From: Burkholderiales bacterium
GTDB lineage: Bacteria > Pseudomonadota > Gammaproteobacteria > Burkholderiales > Burkholderiaceae_C
Assembly: GCA_017307855.1 (NCBI GenBank)
Contig: JAFKGD010000005.1
Location: 222,432-286,431 of the forward strand
Length of the DNA stretch: 64,000 bases
Direction of reading: 5' to 3'
A model generated the notes under the pieces. It ran no database searches. It worked only from the letters and a program-made list of their open reading frames with translations, and had not been told where the DNA came from. The position numbers were made by a program, and so were the translations under genes. Shown here one piece after another: positions 1 through 8,618 of the stretch (positions within the stretch are counted from its first letter, which is position 1; each line of letters starts with the position of its first letter).

Positions 1-163
1 ACAGCATGATCTGCGCGTCCAGCACCCAGGCGTGGGGCTTGTTGAGCGCGTAGCGTGAGAACACCTCCCAGCTGATCAGCAGCGTGAGGCCGACCACGGC
101 CCAGGCCGAGATCTTTCCGATGAAAGTCGATATCGCGTCGATGCCGAACAGCAGCTTGCGCAT
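1..163 (-). CDS. TRAP transporter small permease (DctQ-type), 5' part only
   Basis: The gene starts at an ATG at 163 and runs off the left edge, so only about 54 N-terminal residues are present. They begin MRKLLFGIDAISTFIGK and continue into a hydrophobic helix followed by WEVFSRYALNKPHAW, which is typical of the first helix and loop of TRAP small (Q) subunits. It lies 114 bp downstream of the DctP-type binding protein on the same strand, which is standard TRAP operon order. The large M subunit would lie outside the window. The family is clear; the substrate cannot be told. Confidence 0.85.
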   Translation of the reverse strand, partial: MRKLLFGIDAISTFIGKISAWAVVGLTLLISWEVFSRYALNKPHAWVLDAQIML

Positions 164-207
164 GGGAGACGGTTCCTGTGAAAACGGGAGGCACGCGAAG
201 AAAGCAA

Positions 208-231
208 GGGGCGCCCGGTGCGGGGCGCCCC
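208..231 (-). terminator. Intercistronic GC hairpin between dctP and dctQ
   Basis: A perfect 9-bp inverted repeat (GGGGCGCCC / GGGCGCCCC) with a 6-nt loop. On the minus strand it is followed by TTGCTTTCTT, a weak T-rich tail. It sits between the binding protein and the small permease. Such hairpins can stabilise or attenuate the message so that the periplasmic protein is made in excess of the permease; that role is inferred. Confidence 0.5.
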
Positions 232-277
232 TGCAGGACGCACGATCAGCGGCGGCGGCCGGTGCCGCCGCCGGGCT

Positions 278-1417
278 TCAGGTCTTCTTGGCGTTGCCGC
301 CGCCGGCGCGCTGGCCGTAGTAATGGTTCCAGGCCATGCGGAAGTCGATCTCGGTGTCGTTCTTCCAGCGGCCGGTGCGCTGCGAGAACGCGCGCATCGA
401 ATCCATCACCTTCTTGAACATCGCGTTCTCGGCCGCCTTCTTCTGCGTGACCTTGTCCCACGCGGCCAGTTGCGCGCGCAGGATGGTGTCGGGCGTCTTG
501 AAGAACTTCACCCCCTGCTTGGCCTGCATCTCGAGGTAGTCGGTGGAATAGCGGTGCGCGGCCTTCCAGCTCATGTCGGCCGAGGCGGCCTGCACGGCGT
601 AGTCGATCACGGCCTTGAGATCCTGCGGCAGCGCGTTGTACTTGGTCTTGTTGAACAGCACCTCGAACTGCTCGCTGCACTGGTGGAAGCTCTGCAGCAT
701 GCAGTTCTTGGCCACGTCGGGGAAGCCCAGCACGCGGTCGCTGGAGGCGTTGTTGAACTCGGCCGCGTCGAGCAGGCCGCGATCGAGCGCGGGCACGATC
801 TCGCCGCCGGGCAGCGGGTTGACGGCCAGGCCCATCTCGGTGAACACGTCCACCGCCAGGCCCACGGTGCGGAACTTCAGGCCCTTGAGGTCTTCGACGC
901 GCGCCACCGGCTTCTTGAACCAGCCCAGCGGCTGCGTGGGCATCGGGCCGTAGAGCATCGACACCACATCGAGGTTGAGGCTCTGGTAGATCTCGGTGAG
1001 CAGCTCCTTGCCGCCGCCGTAGTTGTGCCAGGCCAGCACCATGTTGGCATCCATGCCGAAGGCCGGGCCCGAGCCCCACAGCGCCACCGCCTGGTTCTTG
1101 CCGTACCAGTAGGCCACCACGCCGTGGCCGCCGTCGAGCGTGCCCTTGGCCACCGCGTCGAGCAGCTGGAACGCGGGCACCACGGCGCCGGCGGGCAGCA
1201 CTTCCACCTTCAGGCGGTTGCCCGCCATGTCGTTGATCTTCTTGGCGAAGTCCTGCGCGAACTCGTGGAAGATGTCCTTGGCCGGCCACGTGCTCTGGAA
1301 GCGGAACGTCGTGGTCTGCGCCGTCGACACCATCGGGAAAGCGGCGGCGCCGGCACCCACGGCGCCGGTGGCGGCACCCTTGATGAAGCGGCGGCGCGGG
1401 GAAGAGGTCTGGCTCAC
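278..1417 (-). CDS. TRAP transporter solute-binding protein (DctP family), Tat-exported
   Basis: A 379-residue protein starting at GTG 1417, with AAGGAGA placed about six bases upstream. The N-terminus carries a twin-arginine motif (RRRFIKG, residues 8-14) and a short hydrophobic stretch ending AFPMVSTAQ, so export as a folded protein by Tat is likely. The mature part starts FRFQSTWPAKD and keeps the DctP-family core, including GLKFRTVG and FNNASSDRVLG. The length and Tat signal resemble the TakP-like subgroup that binds 2-oxo or hydroxy acids, but the ligand is not decided by sequence. It forms an operon with the small permease and is divergent from a RidA-family gene. Confidence 0.9.
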   Translation of the reverse strand: MSQTSSPRRRFIKGAATGAVGAGAAAFPMVSTAQTTTFRFQSTWPAKDIFHEFAQDFAKKINDMAGNRLKVEVLPAGAVVPAFQLLDAVAKGTLDGGHGVVAYWYGKNQAVALWGSGPAFGMDANMVLAWHNYGGGKELLTEIYQSLNLDVVSMLYGPMPTQPLGWFKKPVARVEDLKGLKFRTVGLAVDVFTEMGLAVNPLPGGEIVPALDRGLLDAAEFNNASSDRVLGFPDVAKNCMLQSFHQCSEQFEVLFNKTKYNALPQDLKAVIDYAVQAASADMSWKAAHRYSTDYLEMQAKQGVKFFKTPDTILRAQLAAWDKVTQKKAAENAMFKKVMDSMRAFSQRTGRWKNDTEIDFRMAWNHYYGQRAGGGNAKKT

Positions 1418-1472
1418 GTGTGTCTCCTTGTGTGGTTGATAAGCCGCTGGAGTGTGTGTTTTTGTGCGACGT

Positions 1473-1510
1473 GAACGGGCATGCTAGGGACGACGGGGCC
1501 GCGCCCGTTC
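1473..1510. promoter_or_regulatory. Inverted repeat in the dctP/ridA divergent promoter region
   Basis: GAACGGGC (1473-1480) and GCCCGTTC (1503-1510) form a perfect 8-bp dyad spaced by 22 bp between the divergent dctP and ridA genes. It could be an operator for a GntR- or IclR-type regulator encoded elsewhere. No regulator gene is adjacent, so this is a candidate only. Confidence 0.35.
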
Positions 1511-1628
1511 TAGCAATTACCCGCGCAGTGAATGCTTTTTTTTTCGTCGTGCACCGCAGCATTGACCTCGCAGCGCGGCCGCTATGCTGGGTGGCCCGCA
1601 ACCCCGCCCCACATCGAAGGAGACTGCC

Positions 1629-2024
1629 GTGTCCGCCCTCACCCACATCCCCTCGCCCGGCCGGTTCAAGGTGCCGCCGCTGTCGGCCGCCGTGCGCGTG
1701 GGCGATCTGCTGTTCGTCTCGGGCACGCCCGGCTACGACGAGGACGGCCACATCGCCGAAGGCGACTTCGGCCGCCAGTTCGACCAGGCCGTGGCCACGC
1801 TGCAAGCCATCCTCGCGGCAGGTGGCGCGTCGATGCGCTCCATCGTCAAGGTCAACATGCTGCTCACGCGGCTGGACGACGTGGCCGAGATGAACCGCCG
1901 CTATGCCGAAGCCTTCGGGCCCGGCCCCTACCCGGCGCGCACCACCTGTGTGGTTCTGTCGTTGCCCGACCCGCGCATGCTGCTGGAGATCGAATGCGTG
2001 GCGCAGGTGGATCCGCGCGCCTGA
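1629..2024 (+). CDS. RidA family (YjgF/YER057c) enamine/imine deaminase
   Basis: A protein of 131 residues from GTG 1629, chosen because AAGGAGA lies at 1617-1623; an in-frame ATG at 1584 has no ribosome-binding site. RidA proteins are trimeric enzymes that hydrolyse reactive enamine/imine intermediates such as 2-aminoacrylate. The catalytic arginine is present in PARTTCVV and the C-terminal glutamate in LEIECVA, so it should be active. It is divergent from the TRAP operon and ends 10 bp from the convergent patatin gene. A link with TRAP substrate metabolism is possible but not shown. Confidence 0.88.
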   Translation: MSALTHIPSPGRFKVPPLSAAVRVGDLLFVSGTPGYDEDGHIAEGDFGRQFDQAVATLQAILAAGGASMRSIVKVNMLLTRLDDVAEMNRRYAEAFGPGPYPARTTCVVLSLPDPRMLLEIECVAQVDPRA

Positions 2025-2034
2025 GGTCCGGTAC

Positions 2035-3453
2035 TCAGGGCGGCGGCGCCAGCTCGCCGCCCAGCGACTGGATCAGCTGCCGGAACTGCGGCGACTGGCG
2101 CAGGATGTGGCGGCCGGCGTCGATGAGCGCATCGACGTCGCGGTGCGGAATGGAGAAGGCCGTGGGCACCTGCAGCAACAGGCGCGGCTGCAGCAGCTCG
2201 GGCGCGTCGCGCAGGTTGACGGTGACCACGTGCACCTGCGCGTCGGCCGCGAAGCCGTCGCGCGCGCCCTGGCGCCGCGACAGTTCGCGCCGCCACGATT
2301 GCGCCGTGTCGGCCAGCAGGCCCAGCGTCTCGTTGGTGGCGCGCGCGCCGGCACCGAACAGCAGCGCATCGGCCACCTGCAGCGAGCTGGGCACCGTGTC
2401 CTGCTGGTCGATGCGCTCCGACGGGTCGCGCTCGGCGTTCACCGCGATGATGACCAGCCGGCGGATGGCACCGGCCGGCACTTCACGTGTCACGCTGCGG
2501 ATGCCGCCCCCCGCGAGCGCGCGGTCGAGCAGCGTGCGCACGCCCAGGTTGTCGGCCAGGCCGCCGTCGACCAGGTGGATGTAGGGCCGGGCGTCGCCGT
2601 CGAGGTAGCTGCGCTGCGTGGAGCGCAGCAGGCGCAGGCGATAGTCGGCATCGCCGGGCGTGGCCTCGTCGCCGGGGCTGGCCGTGCGCAGCGGGCACTG
2701 CGCACTGTAGTTGCGCAGCGTGACGGGGCTCAGCACGATGGGCACGGCCGATGACGCCGCCACGGCGAACGACAGCGGCACGCTGCCGAGATCGGAGCAG
2801 ATCAGCGCGAACTGCTCCCAGCTGAATTCGAAGCTCGCGCCCAGCGACAGATCGGTGGCCGACACCAGCAGGCGCGGCCGGCCGGGGCGCGCGGCCAGGT
2901 CGGCGAAGGTCATGCCGCCGTAGAGCTCGTCGAGCCGGCGCGCCAGCAGGTGCGTACGGCCGAACCATGGCGAGGTGAGGTCGAACAGGCTCGCGGGCTT
3001 GAGCATGTTGCTGATGAGCGAATCCTGGAAGTCCTGCCGCAGGAATTCGCGCTCGAACGCGGGAAAGGCCTGCTCGCCGTGCGCCGCCACGTAGGCCGCG
3101 ACGATGCTGCCGCCCGAGACGCCGCTGATCACGTCCACCTCGTCCAGCAGCGAGGTGTCGCGCCCGTCCCAGCGCACGCGGGTCTGCCGGAGCGCATCGA
3201 GCACGCCGTAGCCGAAGGCCGCCGCGCGCGCGCCGCCGCCGGAGAGCGTGACCGCGATGGTCATCGACAGATCGGAGGCATCGACGGCCTGCGCCGCTCC
3301 GATGGCGGCTGCGGCCGGGTCGGCGTCGGCCGCCAGCGGCTGGTTGATCCAGGGCCGTGCGCTGGAGCATCCCGCCAGCGCGGCGGCCAGCAGGCAGGGC
3401 AGCAGGATGCGCCAGGCGCGGCGCGGCTTCGGGGTGGCAGGTACTGCGGGCAT
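2035..3453 (-). CDS. Patatin-like phospholipase, predicted lipoprotein
   Basis: A protein of 472 residues from ATG 3453. The N-terminus is a lipoprotein signal (basic residues, hydrophobic run, lipobox LAGC), so it is probably anchored in the outer membrane. The patatin fold is shown by the oxyanion loop SGGGARAAAFG, the nucleophile elbow GVSGGS and the DGG catalytic aspartate in HLVDGGLADN. Patatins are Ser-Asp dyad acyl hydrolases. It starts 26 bp after trkH and may be co-transcribed with it. The frame stays open upstream through trkH, but the signal peptide fixes the true start. Confidence 0.88.
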   Translation of the reverse strand: MPAVPATPKPRRAWRILLPCLLAAALAGCSSARPWINQPLAADADPAAAAIGAAQAVDASDLSMTIAVTLSGGGARAAAFGYGVLDALRQTRVRWDGRDTSLLDEVDVISGVSGGSIVAAYVAAHGEQAFPAFEREFLRQDFQDSLISNMLKPASLFDLTSPWFGRTHLLARRLDELYGGMTFADLAARPGRPRLLVSATDLSLGASFEFSWEQFALICSDLGSVPLSFAVAASSAVPIVLSPVTLRNYSAQCPLRTASPGDEATPGDADYRLRLLRSTQRSYLDGDARPYIHLVDGGLADNLGVRTLLDRALAGGGIRSVTREVPAGAIRRLVIIAVNAERDPSERIDQQDTVPSSLQVADALLFGAGARATNETLGLLADTAQSWRRELSRRQGARDGFAADAQVHVVTVNLRDAPELLQPRLLLQVPTAFSIPHRDVDALIDAGRHILRQSPQFRQLIQSLGGELAPPP

Positions 3454-3479
3454 GGGTGCGGAGATTACCCGCGCCGCGC

Positions 3480-4940
3480 TCACTCGCGCCAGAACTGCGG
3501 CGTGAACAGCACCAGCACGGTGATGAGTTCCAGCCGCCCGATCAGCATGCCGAAGGTCAGCACCCAGTGCTGCAGCGCGCTCAGGCCCTCGAAGCTGCCC
3601 GCCGGGCCGACGCTTCCAAGGCCGGGGCCGATATTGTTCACGCAGACGATCACGGCGGAGAACGCGGTTTCCAGATCCATGCCCGTGAGCATCATCAGCA
3701 TCGACAGTCCGAGGATGGCGCCGCCGTAGATGAGCATGTAGGCGAGCACGTTGGCCGTGACGCTGCCCGGCACGATGCCACCGGAGAGCGTGACCGGGTT
3801 GACCACGCGCGGGTGGATGGCGCGCACCAGTTCGCGCCGAGCCTGCTTGACCAGCAGGATCATGCGGACCATCTTGATGCCGCCGCCGGTGGAGCCCGCG
3901 CACGACGCGAAACAGCCCAGGAAGATCAGCAGCACCGGCGCGAACGCGGGCCACAGCGTGTAGTCGGTGGAGGCGTAGCCGGTGGTAGTGGCCAGCGACA
4001 CGACGTGGAAGGCCACCGCGCGCAGGCTTTCGCGGTCGCTCTCGTAGTAGTGGCGCACGCCCAGCAGCACGGTGAGCAGCGCGATGGCCAGCAGCATCAC
4101 GCCCACGTAGGCGCGCACTTCCTGGTCGCGCCACAGTGGCATCAGCGAGCGCACGCGCCAGGCCACGAAGTAGCGCGCGAAGCTCACGCCCGAAACCAGC
4201 ATGAAGACCATGGCGATGGCTTCGAGCAGCGGCGAATTCCAGTAGCCGAAGCTGCTGTCGTGCGACGAGAAGCCGCCCAGGCCCATGGTGGAACACATGT
4301 GCATGAAGGCATCGGGCCAGCTCATGCCGCCCCAGCGGTAGGCCAGCAGGCAGGCGCCCGAGAGCACGAAGTACACCGTCCAGAGGCCGCGCGCGGTATC
4401 GGCGATGCGCGGTGTGAGGCGCGCGTCCTTCAGCGGGCCGGGCGCCTCGGCCTTGTAGATCTGCACGCCCCCCAGGCCCAGCATGGGCAGCACGGCCACC
4501 ACCAGCAGGATGATGCCCAGGCCGCCCACGAACTGCAGGAAGCAGCGCCACACGTTGACCGATACCGGCAGCGCGTCCAGCCCCGTGAGCGCGGTGGCGC
4601 CGGTGGCCGTGAGCCCGCTCATCGATTCGAAGTAGGCGCGCGTGAAGTCCAGCCCCGGCATCGCCAGCACCAGCGCCAGCGCCGAATAGAGCGGCAGCAC
4701 CACCCACACCAGCGTGACCAGCAGGAAGCCGTCACGCGGCTGCAGCTCGCGGCGGTGGCGCCGCACGGCGCGGCCCAGCAGCCACGCGCTGCCCAGCGTG
4801 AACGCGAAGGCGCCGGCCCACACGTAGGCCAGGTAGGGGTGGTCGAGCGCGAGGGCCCACGCCATCGGCACCAGGAAAGCGAACGCGAAGCCGCCCAGCG
4901 CGCGGGCCAGCACGAACAGGACGGGTTGCAGGCTGTGCAT
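3480..4940 (-). CDS. trkH: TrkH-family potassium uptake membrane protein
   Basis: A 486-residue polytopic protein from ATG 4940. It has the four pore-loop repeats typical of TrkH/KtrB: TGATALTG, STMGLGGFSS, SLATTTGYAS and NNIGPGLGSVG, each with the conserved filter glycine. The inter-helix segment CAGSTGGGIKMVR is also characteristic. TrkH is the K+-translocating subunit of the Trk system in the inner membrane. It starts 14 bp after trkA, so the two genes are translated from one message. Length matches the family. Confidence 0.95.
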   Translation of the reverse strand: MHSLQPVLFVLARALGGFAFAFLVPMAWALALDHPYLAYVWAGAFAFTLGSAWLLGRAVRRHRRELQPRDGFLLVTLVWVVLPLYSALALVLAMPGLDFTRAYFESMSGLTATGATALTGLDALPVSVNVWRCFLQFVGGLGIILLVVAVLPMLGLGGVQIYKAEAPGPLKDARLTPRIADTARGLWTVYFVLSGACLLAYRWGGMSWPDAFMHMCSTMGLGGFSSHDSSFGYWNSPLLEAIAMVFMLVSGVSFARYFVAWRVRSLMPLWRDQEVRAYVGVMLLAIALLTVLLGVRHYYESDRESLRAVAFHVVSLATTTGYASTDYTLWPAFAPVLLIFLGCFASCAGSTGGGIKMVRMILLVKQARRELVRAIHPRVVNPVTLSGGIVPGSVTANVLAYMLIYGGAILGLSMLMMLTGMDLETAFSAVIVCVNNIGPGLGSVGPAGSFEGLSALQHWVLTFGMLIGRLELITVLVLFTPQFWRE

Positions 4941-4954
4941 GGACGGCGCGCCGG

Positions 4955-6343
4955 TCAGAAGAACGTGGCGCTGACCTGGAACAGGCGCTCGACCTCGCGC
5001 ACGCAGCGCTTGTCGGGGATGAAGAAGACCAGGTGGTCGCCTTCCTGGATCAAGGTGCCGGGGCGTGGCAGCACCACTTCGAGCCCGATGTCCTCCCCGC
5101 GCACGATCGCGCCCAGGCGCACGCCCGGGGGCAAAGACAGGCGCTCGACGGTACGGCCCACCAGGCGCGAGGTCTTCTCGTCGCCGCGCGCAATGCCTTC
5201 GAGCGCCTCGGCAGCGCCGCGCCGCAGGCTGTGCACGGCCGCCACGTCGCCGCGCCGCACGTGCGTCAGCAGCTCGCCGATCACCGTCTGCGCGGGCGAG
5301 ACGGCGATGTCGATGCTGCCGCCCTCGATCAGCTCGGCGTAAGCCCGGCGGTTGATCAGCGCCAGCACGCGGCGGGCGCCCATGCGCTTGGCCAGCATGG
5401 CGGCCAGGATGTTGTCTTCGTCGTCGTTGGAGAGCGCCAGGAACATGTCGACCCCGCGCACGCCTTCGTCGGCCAGCAGTTCCTCGTCGGTGCCGTCGCC
5501 GCCAAGCACCAGCACGCGCGAGGGCAGCTCGGTGGCCAGCACTTCGCAGCGCCGCAGGTCGCGCTCGATCACCTTGACCTCGCAGCGGCCGGCCAGGCGG
5601 CGCGCCAGCCGCAGGCCCACCTTGCCGCCGCCGGCGATCATCACGCGGCGCACCGGCTCGTCGGCGTTGTGCACGGCCACCAGCGCGGGCCGCACGGCGT
5701 CGCGGTCGGCCAGCAGGAACAGCTCGTCGCCCGGCTGGATGACCGGATCGCCCTGGCCCGTGATCTCGGCGTCGCCGCGGTAGACGGCCACCACCTGCAC
5801 CTTGGCCGAGGGGATCAGCGTCTCCAGTTCCGACAGGCGCCGCTGCACCAGCGCGCCGCCCGAGGCCGCCCGCACCACCACGAGGTGGGCCCGGCCCTGC
5901 GAGAACTCCAGCACCTGCAGCGCCTCGGGATAGTCCACCAGGCGCCCCACGTAGCGCACCACCGATTCCTCGGGCCGGATCACGTGGTCCACGGCGAAAC
6001 CGTCGCGGCCCAGCAGCGGATGGTCGTCGGTGAACTCCGGCGAGCGCAGGCGCGCGATGGTGGTGGGGATGTTGAACGCGGCGTGCGCCACCTTGCAGGC
6101 GGCCAGGTTGGTTTCGTCGAGCGTGGCGCACGAGATCAGCAGGTCGGCATCGGCGGCGCCCGCGCGCTCCAGCGTGCCGGGCTCGATGCCGTTGCCGGCG
6201 ACGCCGCGCAGATCCAGCCGTTCCTCCAGCGCGCGCAGGCGCGCCGCGTCGGGGTCGATCAGCGTGATGTCGTTGCGCTCGGACAGCAGGCTCTCGGCCA
6301 CGCTCTCGCCGACGCGGCCAGCGCCCAGGATGATGATCTTCAT
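4955..6343 (-). CDS. trkA: Trk system potassium transporter TrkA
   Basis: A 462-residue cytoplasmic protein from ATG 6343; the longer open frame up to 6400 lacks a plausible start. It has two tandem RCK units, each with a Rossmann nucleotide-binding domain (GAGRVGESVAE at residues 7-17; IAGGGKVGLRLARRL in the second half) followed by a TrkA-C domain. TrkA binds NAD(H) or ATP and gates TrkH. It is the first gene of the trkA-trkH pair and perhaps a three-gene unit with the patatin lipoprotein. Confidence 0.95.
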   Translation of the reverse strand: MKIIILGAGRVGESVAESLLSERNDITLIDPDAARLRALEERLDLRGVAGNGIEPGTLERAGAADADLLISCATLDETNLAACKVAHAAFNIPTTIARLRSPEFTDDHPLLGRDGFAVDHVIRPEESVVRYVGRLVDYPEALQVLEFSQGRAHLVVVRAASGGALVQRRLSELETLIPSAKVQVVAVYRGDAEITGQGDPVIQPGDELFLLADRDAVRPALVAVHNADEPVRRVMIAGGGKVGLRLARRLAGRCEVKVIERDLRRCEVLATELPSRVLVLGGDGTDEELLADEGVRGVDMFLALSNDDEDNILAAMLAKRMGARRVLALINRRAYAELIEGGSIDIAVSPAQTVIGELLTHVRRGDVAAVHSLRRGAAEALEGIARGDEKTSRLVGRTVERLSLPPGVRLGAIVRGEDIGLEVVLPRPGTLIQEGDHLVFFIPDKRCVREVERLFQVSATFF

Positions 6344-6418
6344 GAGGCCCGAGGTTAACCCGGCGGCCGAGCGGGCAGCGCCGCGCCTGCACGCCGGCAC
6401 CCCGGCTGCCGCCGCGGC

Positions 6419-7201
6419 CTACACGGTAGGAACCGTGCCGCCGTCGATCCTGTACTCGGCTCCGGCGATCGAAGCGGAGCGCGGCGAAGCCAGGAACGCG
6501 ATCAGATCGGCGACCTCGTCGGGTCGGGCAGGACGACCCACCGGAATGCCGCCCAGCCAATCCATGACGATCTTCTTGCCGCCCTCGTAGTCCGTTCCGG
6601 CCTCTGCGGCCCGCTGCCGCGCGAATGCAACGGAAGCTTCTGTCTCGATCCAGCCCGGCGCGACGCTCAGCACGCGCACGCCCCGGGGCGTCACCTCTCT
6701 TGCCAGCGACTTGCTGTACGTAGTGAGGGCGCCCTTGGCCGCGGCGTAGGCCGTGGTCGATTCGGGCAGGGGCAGCACGCGCTGGATGGAGCTGACGTGG
6801 ATGATGACGCCCGAGCCTCGAGCCAGCATCGTGGGCAGCAGCGCACGATCCAGGCGGACGGCGGGCATCAGGTTCAGGTTGAGTTCGGCGAACCAGTGCT
6901 CGTCGCTGATCGCCGCGAAGCCACCGCCGGGAGTCTTCGAGCCGCCGAGCACGTTGACCAGGATGTCGACGCCGCCCCATTCCTGCAGGACATGCCGGGC
7001 CAGATCGTTCGTGCCTTGCGCCGTCGACAGATCGGCCGCCACGTAGGTCACCCCCGCCACCGGCTGCGCCGGCAGGGTGCGCGCCGACGTCGGCACGCGG
7101 GCGCCGGCGTCCGCGAGTGTTTTCACGACGGCGGCACCCAGGCCCAGCGTGCCGCCGGTGACCACGGCCCGCAGGCCATCGAGTTGGAGGTCGAAGCTCA
7201 T
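6419..7201 (-). CDS. SDR family NAD(P)-dependent oxidoreductase
   Basis: A 260-residue classical short-chain dehydrogenase. It shows the cofactor motif TGGTLGLG (residues 15-22), VNVLGG in place of NNAG, the catalytic serine in HVSSIQ, the Tyr-Lys pair in TAYAAAKGA and a C-terminal DGGTVPTV. The start overlaps the stop of the NTF2-like gene by four bases (ATGA), so the two are translationally coupled. A divergent LysR regulator sits beyond the pair and probably controls both. Substrate unknown. Confidence 0.9.
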   Translation of the reverse strand: MSFDLQLDGLRAVVTGGTLGLGAAVVKTLADAGARVPTSARTLPAQPVAGVTYVAADLSTAQGTNDLARHVLQEWGGVDILVNVLGGSKTPGGGFAAISDEHWFAELNLNLMPAVRLDRALLPTMLARGSGVIIHVSSIQRVLPLPESTTAYAAAKGALTTYSKSLAREVTPRGVRVLSVAPGWIETEASVAFARQRAAEAGTDYEGGKKIVMDWLGGIPVGRPARPDEVADLIAFLASPRSASIAGAEYRIDGGTVPTV

Positions 7202-7524
7202 GCGGTGATCTCCAGGCTGGCGATCAGGCCGCGTTCGAGGCGGAAGCGGTAGTTCAGAACGGCCGGGCTGCCAGGGAAGTTGCCGGTGACGTTGGCGCGC
7301 ACGAGCTGGGTCGCGTTGTCCCGCTCGATGGCGAGAGGCACGCTCGTTGCGCTGTATCTGGCCGATGCCTCGGCCAGGAAGGCCAGGATGGCGTCGACGC
7401 CCGCATACGTGTGGCCGTCGTCTTTCAGGACGGCCTGCGCCGCGAAGCACCGCGCGAGGGCCTCGGGATCGTGTTCGGCCGCGAAGTACGCGGCGATCGG
7501 CTCGGGAAGGGTCAAGGCATTCAT
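7198..7524 (-). CDS. NTF2/SnoaL-like domain protein
   Basis: A 108-residue protein with the small cone-shaped alpha+beta pattern of NTF2-like proteins (Pfam SnoaL_2 type): an N-terminal helix with HDPEALARCF, then AGVDAILAFLAEAS, and C-terminal strands NYRFRLERGLIASLEI. Such proteins may be isomerases, cyclases, or non-enzymatic ligand binders. It is the first gene of a pair with the SDR and divergent from LysR. Specific function unknown. Confidence 0.8.
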   Translation of the reverse strand: MNALTLPEPIAAYFAAEHDPEALARCFAAQAVLKDDGHTYAGVDAILAFLAEASARYSATSVPLAIERDNATQLVRANVTGNFPGSPAVLNYRFRLERGLIASLEITA

Positions 7525-7572
7525 GTGGATGGCTCCGTGGGTCGATGAAGGCCTGAGGATGCGCGCCGCTTT

Positions 7573-7620
7573 GAATTCAGTGAATCACCTAGAATCCGCA
7601 CGATCTGTGTAGGCAGGAAT
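7573..7620. promoter_or_regulatory. Repeated GAAT elements in the LysR divergent promoter
   Basis: GAAT occurs at 7573, 7582, 7592 and 7617 in the 101-bp gap between the NTF2-like gene and the LysR gene; the first three are spaced 9-10 bp, close to one helical turn. LysR regulators usually bind such divergent regions. Assignment as an operator is inference. Confidence 0.3.
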
Positions 7621-7625
7621 ACATA

Positions 7626-8552
7626 ATGCGCGGATCCGAGTTCACCGAACTGAAGGCCTTCGCCGCCGTGGTCGAACGGGCGAGCTTCGCCCGCGCCGCA
7701 GAGCATCTGGGCCTGTCGCCCTCGGCCCTCAGCCAGACCATCCGGCAGCTGGAGAGCCGGATCGGCGCGCGACTGCTCAATCGCACGACCCGCAGCGTCG
7801 CCCCTTCGGCCAGCGGCGAGCTGCTCTACAGGCGCATCGCGCCCCTGTTCTGCGAGATGGATGCCGCGGTGGCCGAGGCCAGCGAGGCCGCGGGGCGCAC
7901 CAGTGGCACGCTTCGCATCAACACGCTGGGCCTCGCGGCGAGAACCCTCATCGCGCCGCGCCTTGCACGCTTCCATCGGGCGCACCCCGAGGTGGTGCTC
8001 GATATCGTCGTCGACGACGCGCTGGCCGACATCGTCAGCGGGCGCTTCGATGCCGGCATCCGCGTGGGCGGGCAGCTGGAGAAGGACATGGTGGCCGTCC
8101 GGCTCACACCGGACCTGGACATGATCGCGGTGGCATCCCCCGACTACCTCGCGCGCCGGGGCGTGCCCCGGACCCCTGCCGAGCTGCACCAGCACGCCTG
8201 CATCAACTGGCGGCTGCAGATGGACGGCAGGCACTATCGCTGGGAGTTCGAGAAACGGGGAAAGCGGCTCGAGGTGGCGGTGGACGGCCCCATCGTCACC
8301 AACCACGCTGACGTCGGCGTGGCTGCTGCACTGAACGGGTTGGGCATCGCCTATCACTTCGAACGGGACGGGGTGGGGGACCTCCTGGCCCAGGGGCGGC
8401 TGGTTCAGGTTCTCGCGGACTGGTCGATCTCGCGCCCCGGACTGTTCCTCTATCACCCCAGCCGGCGGCACCGCCCCGCCCTCCTGGGCGCCTTCATCGA
8501 CTGCCTGCTGGACCGGGACACGGACGATCGACTGGACCCGGTCGGAGCGTGA
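7626..8552 (+). CDS. LysR family transcriptional regulator
   Basis: A 308-residue protein. The N-terminal winged helix-turn-helix is clear (ELKAFAAVVERASFARAAEHL, recognition helix SPSALSQTIRQLE, residues about 5-60), followed by a periplasmic-binding-protein-like effector domain from about residue 90. It resembles the DSF/CrgA-type LysR subgroup that regulates adjacent oxidoreductases. It is transcribed divergently from the NTF2-like/SDR pair, its likely target. Confidence 0.9.
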   Translation: MRGSEFTELKAFAAVVERASFARAAEHLGLSPSALSQTIRQLESRIGARLLNRTTRSVAPSASGELLYRRIAPLFCEMDAAVAEASEAAGRTSGTLRINTLGLAARTLIAPRLARFHRAHPEVVLDIVVDDALADIVSGRFDAGIRVGGQLEKDMVAVRLTPDLDMIAVASPDYLARRGVPRTPAELHQHACINWRLQMDGRHYRWEFEKRGKRLEVAVDGPIVTNHADVGVAAALNGLGIAYHFERDGVGDLLAQGRLVQVLADWSISRPGLFLYHPSRRHRPALLGAFIDCLLDRDTDDRLDPVGA

Positions 8553-8573
8553 CCCGCTGGATGCAGACCCGGC

Positions 8574-8598
8574 ATGCGGCCGGGCGGCTCCGCCGCAT
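8574..8598. terminator. Hairpin between convergent lysR-type and acyl-CoA dehydrogenase genes
   Basis: ATGCGGC (8574-8580) pairs with GCCGCAT (8592-8598), and a GGCGG/CCGCC stem can form inside. It lies in the 66-bp gap between two convergent stops. There is no U-tract, so a bidirectional terminator role is only likely from position. Confidence 0.35.
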
Positions 8599-8618
8599 CG
8601 ACACGCCCGGGCCGGCGT

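Noticed and set aside
218-1474. Long open frame on the + strand opposite the TRAP binding protein
   Set aside because: High-GC shadow; His/Arg/Leu-rich translation without any family resemblance, while the minus strand encodes a clear DctP protein.
2035-4707. 890-codon open frame on the minus strand as a single fusion protein
   Set aside because: Its first 418 codons lie out of frame over trkH. The real gene starts at 3453, where a lipoprotein signal peptide begins.
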